Part shown: positions 61,448 to 64,000 of the stretch, in pieces
How the letters are laid out: each line of letters starts with the position of its first letter
Numbering within the stretch: position 1 is the stretch's first letter
Assembly (NCBI RefSeq): GCF_030846195.1
Contig: NZ_JAVCWH010000010.1
Location: 1-64,000, forward strand
DNA length: 64,000 nt
From: Paracoccus yibinensis
GTDB taxonomy: Bacteria > Pseudomonadota > Alphaproteobacteria > Rhodobacterales > Rhodobacteraceae
Direction: 5' to 3'
Made by a program: the position numbers and the translations under genes
The notes under the pieces: model-generated
Seen by the model: the letters and a program-made list of their open reading frames with translations, nothing else
Database searches by the model: none
What the model was told of the DNA's origin: nothing

Positions 61448-61616
61448 GCTAAGATATTCACCCTGTTGCGCTTTCTGGCTTTTAGTGGTCGGGTGGCCCT
61501 GGGAGGGATGGGTTCGAACCAGGCCTTTTCGATTGCGCTTCTGTAACCTAACAAATTGAACCAGCACGCGATCGCCACGATCGAAGGCGACGCCTGACGA
61601 TGCGATGAGCCACCAT
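61448..61616 (-). other. Gap between helicase and RT genes, possible ncRNA
   Basis: In a tightly packed operon this 169-bp gap stands out. On the minus strand it holds a hairpin, GGCCTGG at one side and CCAGGGCC at the other (about 61492-61525) with one bulged G, whose loop contains the self-complementary GGTTCGAACC and a tRNA T-loop-like TTCGAAC. Several defence RTs use a neighbouring non-coding RNA, so this is a place to look for one. Confidence 0.35.
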
Positions 61617-64000
61617 TCATGCTGAGAGCTCCCGGTGGCGCAGGTACGGCTCACCCAGCACGGAACTGCTGACAACCGACAACTCGAAGCGGTAGCGAAC
61701 CCCTTGGTCGCTCCAATCGTCTGGCAATTCGCTGTTTGCGACGACATACCCGGCAGGATCGATCCAATCGATCCCGTCGCTGGCCATCAGCGGCAAGACG
61801 CTCATATTAAAGTTCAGATAGTCGGACGTGGGTCGCGCGAGCCGCACATCAATCGCCAGTTCGCCGGGCGGTGTGTGCGGCGGCCGAATTGGCCGGCGTT
61901 CGTCCATCCAGGCTCGGATCGATCGCGGATCCAAAATCTCGTTGGGATCGACGCCGTCACCGCGCGAGGCATAATAGTCCAGCGCATCGCGTTCCGCATT
62001 CGGCCGATCGACGGCATCGCCTCGCGCCAGCAGGTATGCCGCAACAGGGTCGAGCGTGCCCCAGCTAATAAGCTCCTTCAACCAGAACGCGATCCACGGT
62101 AATCCGCTGCTCGGCCAGTCGTCGATAGTCATCGCATCGAGAGGCTGCCCCGTTGAATCGCGATCGAGCAGGACGCCGATGATGCTGCCAAGACCCCAGC
62201 TTCCCTTGTAGATGAAGTTCTCTGAAACAAATTTGAACCAGCTGCCCAAGTCTTTCGCCGACGGTTGGCGCGACAGGCTGGGCTTGAAGAGCCACCAGCG
62301 AAGTAGCTTCTCCCAGTCGTCGAACGCCTTCTTCCGGCCCAGTGTCTGCCCGATTCGGAACGCCGGGATCTCAGACAACTTTTCGATAATGGAGCGCACG
62401 AAGTTGAAACGGGACTCTGCCGGTCGTGACGCATAGTCCTGACCGCCGATTAAGGCGCCGCGAAACTCCTCGATGCGGTCGAGCAGGATCTCGCCCGATC
62501 GCGGTGCCAGGCTAGTCTTATAGAGTTGCCGCCGCCGGGTGGGATCAGGATACAGCGCGACGATGGCTTGGCCCCGCGCGAGCCAGTACTGCGCAAGGCG
62601 CGCTTCTTCATTGGCCGCGACATACGCATAGGTCCGCTGCCAGATTTTCTGCAGTTCGCCCTCGATCTCTCCGGTCGCCAAGCGGCGCCTTAGCAGCAGC
62701 TCTGCTTCCTGTAATACGGCGATCAGGATACCGTCGAAAGTGTCGAGCAGCGCGCCTGCATCCTCGTTGTCCTCTTCGGCTTCGGCGATCGCTGTCGCAT
62801 CGAGCCATACGAGGAACTCGTCTTCGTCGTCGCTGTCCGAAATGTCTGCCCAAACCTCACGCAACGCTTCCAAAAGGAGCGCCAGCGGACTGTGCGCTTC
62901 GCCGTCCTCGGCTGTCATAGCGCCCGAGGCCGCCATCTCCGTTGCTTCCTGCAGCTCGCGAACAAGCTGGTCGTAACCGTGCCACTGCCGGTTCCACACA
63001 GGCTGCTGGCGCCCCCGGCGTAGCTCATATTCACGTTCCGGCAGGACTACGAGCGCGCTTCCCTCGGTCGCCACGCCCGGGCGGCCTGTGCGACCAATCA
63101 GGTTCGCGAATTCATTGACGGGCATTACATCGTTGGCGCGGCACACACTCGGAATCAGCAGCGTGTTGACTGGGATATTCACGCCTTCCGACAGCGTCGA
63201 CGTCGCGATTACGACCCGCACCTGACCCCGATCGATCGCGACCTTGAGGCGCCGCGCAAGCAGAGGTGGCATCTGCCCATGGTGGACCGCGACGCCTTTC
63301 GTCAGCAAGCGAAACTCTGAGGATTCTCTAGTGAAATAGTCTTCTGCGGCGGCGAGGCAGCGCTTCCAGTGTGGATCCTCTTCATCAACCGACCAATAGT
63401 CGGGAAGGTCCTCGTCTTCCCACTTCTCCATGAGATCCGCGCAGGTTTCGGCAAAAGTGCTGACCGACTGAGTAAGCGAGATTAGAACGCTGGGTTTGGT
63501 CCCATCGGGACGTTCCCTCGCAAGGTGAAGGGCAGCCCAAAGGGTCGGTGCCCGCATGCGAACTTCAGGTCCTTCCTCCGCATCGATCCCGCCAGGCAAG
63601 TGCCGGAAGGGTTGCGGCACATAGGGCCGATCATCTGTCCGCTCGTCTTCAAACTCGAGCGTGCGGCCATCCATCAGATCGTAGCGGATGTCGAAGCGCC
63701 CCGACGGCGTCACCTCGAGCCGTCCGAGCATTTGCCGCGTGCTGCGGTGAGTCGAGGTGACAGGTCCTGCCTCCGCATCGCCCGCGAGCCAAGACGCGAT
63801 CGCAGGCGCGGCCTTGGCCGCCACGGCCGACAGCGCGATAACCCGAAAGCCCTTTTCTTCCTTGGCGCGCAGCAGCCGTGCGCTCAGCTGCTCCAGACGC
63901 AGCGAACGCGATGTGCCGTCCGAAAGACTTTGAACCCTCTTCGGATCCTGCTCCACCATATGGGCCTCGTCGATCACGACCAACCTGACCCGGTCGAGGA
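61617..64000 (-). CDS. Ski2-like DEAD/DEAH helicase, 5' end outside window
   Basis: At least 793 residues; the frame runs off the right edge. Visible helicase motifs are LVVIDEAHMVEQD (motif II), VIALSAVAA (motif III), AVHHGQMPPLLARRLKVAID, VVIATSTLSEGVNIP (motif V) and FANLIGRTGRPG (motif VI), in the spacing of Ski2/Brr2-type superfamily 2 enzymes. The Walker A motif must lie beyond 64000. The C-terminal 450 residues are unassigned. It ends 169 bp before the RT in the same orientation, so it probably leads the operon. Ski2-like helicases also occur in other defence loci, so a further partner gene outside the window is possible. Confidence 0.82.
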   Translation of the reverse strand, partial: LDRVRLVVIDEAHMVEQDPKRVQSLSDGTSRSLRLEQLSARLLRAKEEKGFRVIALSAVAAKAAPAIASWLAGDAEAGPVTSTHRSTRQMLGRLEVTPSGRFDIRYDLMDGRTLEFEDERTDDRPYVPQPFRHLPGGIDAEEGPEVRMRAPTLWAALHLARERPDGTKPSVLISLTQSVSTFAETCADLMEKWEDEDLPDYWSVDEEDPHWKRCLAAAEDYFTRESSEFRLLTKGVAVHHGQMPPLLARRLKVAIDRGQVRVVIATSTLSEGVNIPVNTLLIPSVCRANDVMPVNEFANLIGRTGRPGVATEGSALVVLPEREYELRRGRQQPVWNRQWHGYDQLVRELQEATEMAASGAMTAEDGEAHSPLALLLEALREVWADISDSDDEDEFLVWLDATAIAEAEEDNEDAGALLDTFDGILIAVLQEAELLLRRRLATGEIEGELQKIWQRTYAYVAANEEARLAQYWLARGQAIVALYPDPTRRRQLYKTSLAPRSGEILLDRIEEFRGALIGGQDYASRPAESRFNFVRSIIEKLSEIPAFRIGQTLGRKKAFDDWEKLLRWWLFKPSLSRQPSAKDLGSWFKFVSENFIYKGSWGLGSIIGVLLDRDSTGQPLDAMTIDDWPSSGLPWIAFWLKELISWGTLDPVAAYLLARGDAVDRPNAERDALDYYASRGDGVDPNEILDPRSIRAWMDERRPIRPPHTPPGELAIDVRLARPTSDYLNFNMSVLPLMASDGIDWIDPAGYVVANSELPDDWSDQGVRYRFELSVVSSSVLGEPYLRHRELSA

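Noticed and set aside
61490..61525. Plus-strand sequence resembling the reverse complement of a tRNA 3' end (TGGCCCTGGGAGGGATGGGT then TTCGAACC)
   Set aside because: Acceptor and T-stem pairing cannot be completed and no anticodon arm follows. Kept only as part of the possible RNA in the helicase-RT gap.
1..64000. CRISPR arrays, rRNA or complete tRNA genes
   Set aside because: No regularly spaced direct repeats, rRNA-like stretches or full tRNA cloverleaf were noticed on reading both strands.

Overview
The window looks like DNA of a high-GC alphaproteobacterium of the Rhodobacterales (Paracoccus/Rhodobacter type). This is judged from base composition, the IS families present, a RepC-type replication protein, VirB-type conjugation genes and the overall gene content; it is an inference, not a database match. 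Most of the window is accessory DNA, made of three blocks plus transposon debris.

Positions 1-18000 hold a host-like block. An eight-gene operon for a Mrp-type multisubunit cation/proton antiporter (2461-9456) is followed by decaying genes: a short-chain dehydrogenase with frameshifts and a nonsense codon, a universal stress protein with a nonsense codon that is cut by IS21, several MFS transporter fragments and a transmembrane anchor fragment. One intact MgtC/DUF4010 membrane protein remains (14994-16280). Pieces of IS3, IS5 and IS21 elements are nested in and between these genes. The left edge is a serine recombinase without its catalytic domain and a broken zinc-ribbon gene.

Positions 18001-57629 are the backbone of a conjugative plasmid or integrative conjugative element. 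A minus-strand set comes first: DUF1173 protein, secreted nuclease, small secreted protein and RepC-like replication protein. A lower-GC cargo pair (membrane protein with an N-terminal HTH-like domain, then an alpha/beta hydrolase) and a clean IS66 with 8-bp target duplication follow. A complete VirB/VirD4 type IV secretion operon runs from 28745 to 41771. It is followed by ParDE, a VirD2-like relaxase and its accessory protein, a cold-shock protein, DUF1330, DUF3768, DUF2493, a Toprim protein, a VapB-like antitoxin, an H-NS-like silencer, KlcA and ArdC antirestriction proteins and a very large ParB-like protein. Several of these minus-strand genes have long, hairpin-rich 5' leaders; those of ardC and the parB-like gene are clearly homologous.

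Positions 58183-64000 carry a compact minus-strand operon: Ski2-like helicase (5' end outside the window), reverse transcriptase with a YVDD active site, and an A-family DNA polymerase. The last two genes overlap by 8 bp. This has the form of a defence-associated reverse transcriptase locus and is the best candidate here for an undescribed system. The 169-bp gap between helicase and RT could encode an associated RNA.

Functional assignments come from reading protein motifs and from memory of families; no search was run. Several disruptions are single-base changes in homopolymers and might be assembly errors, but the in-frame nonsense codons are harder to explain that way.
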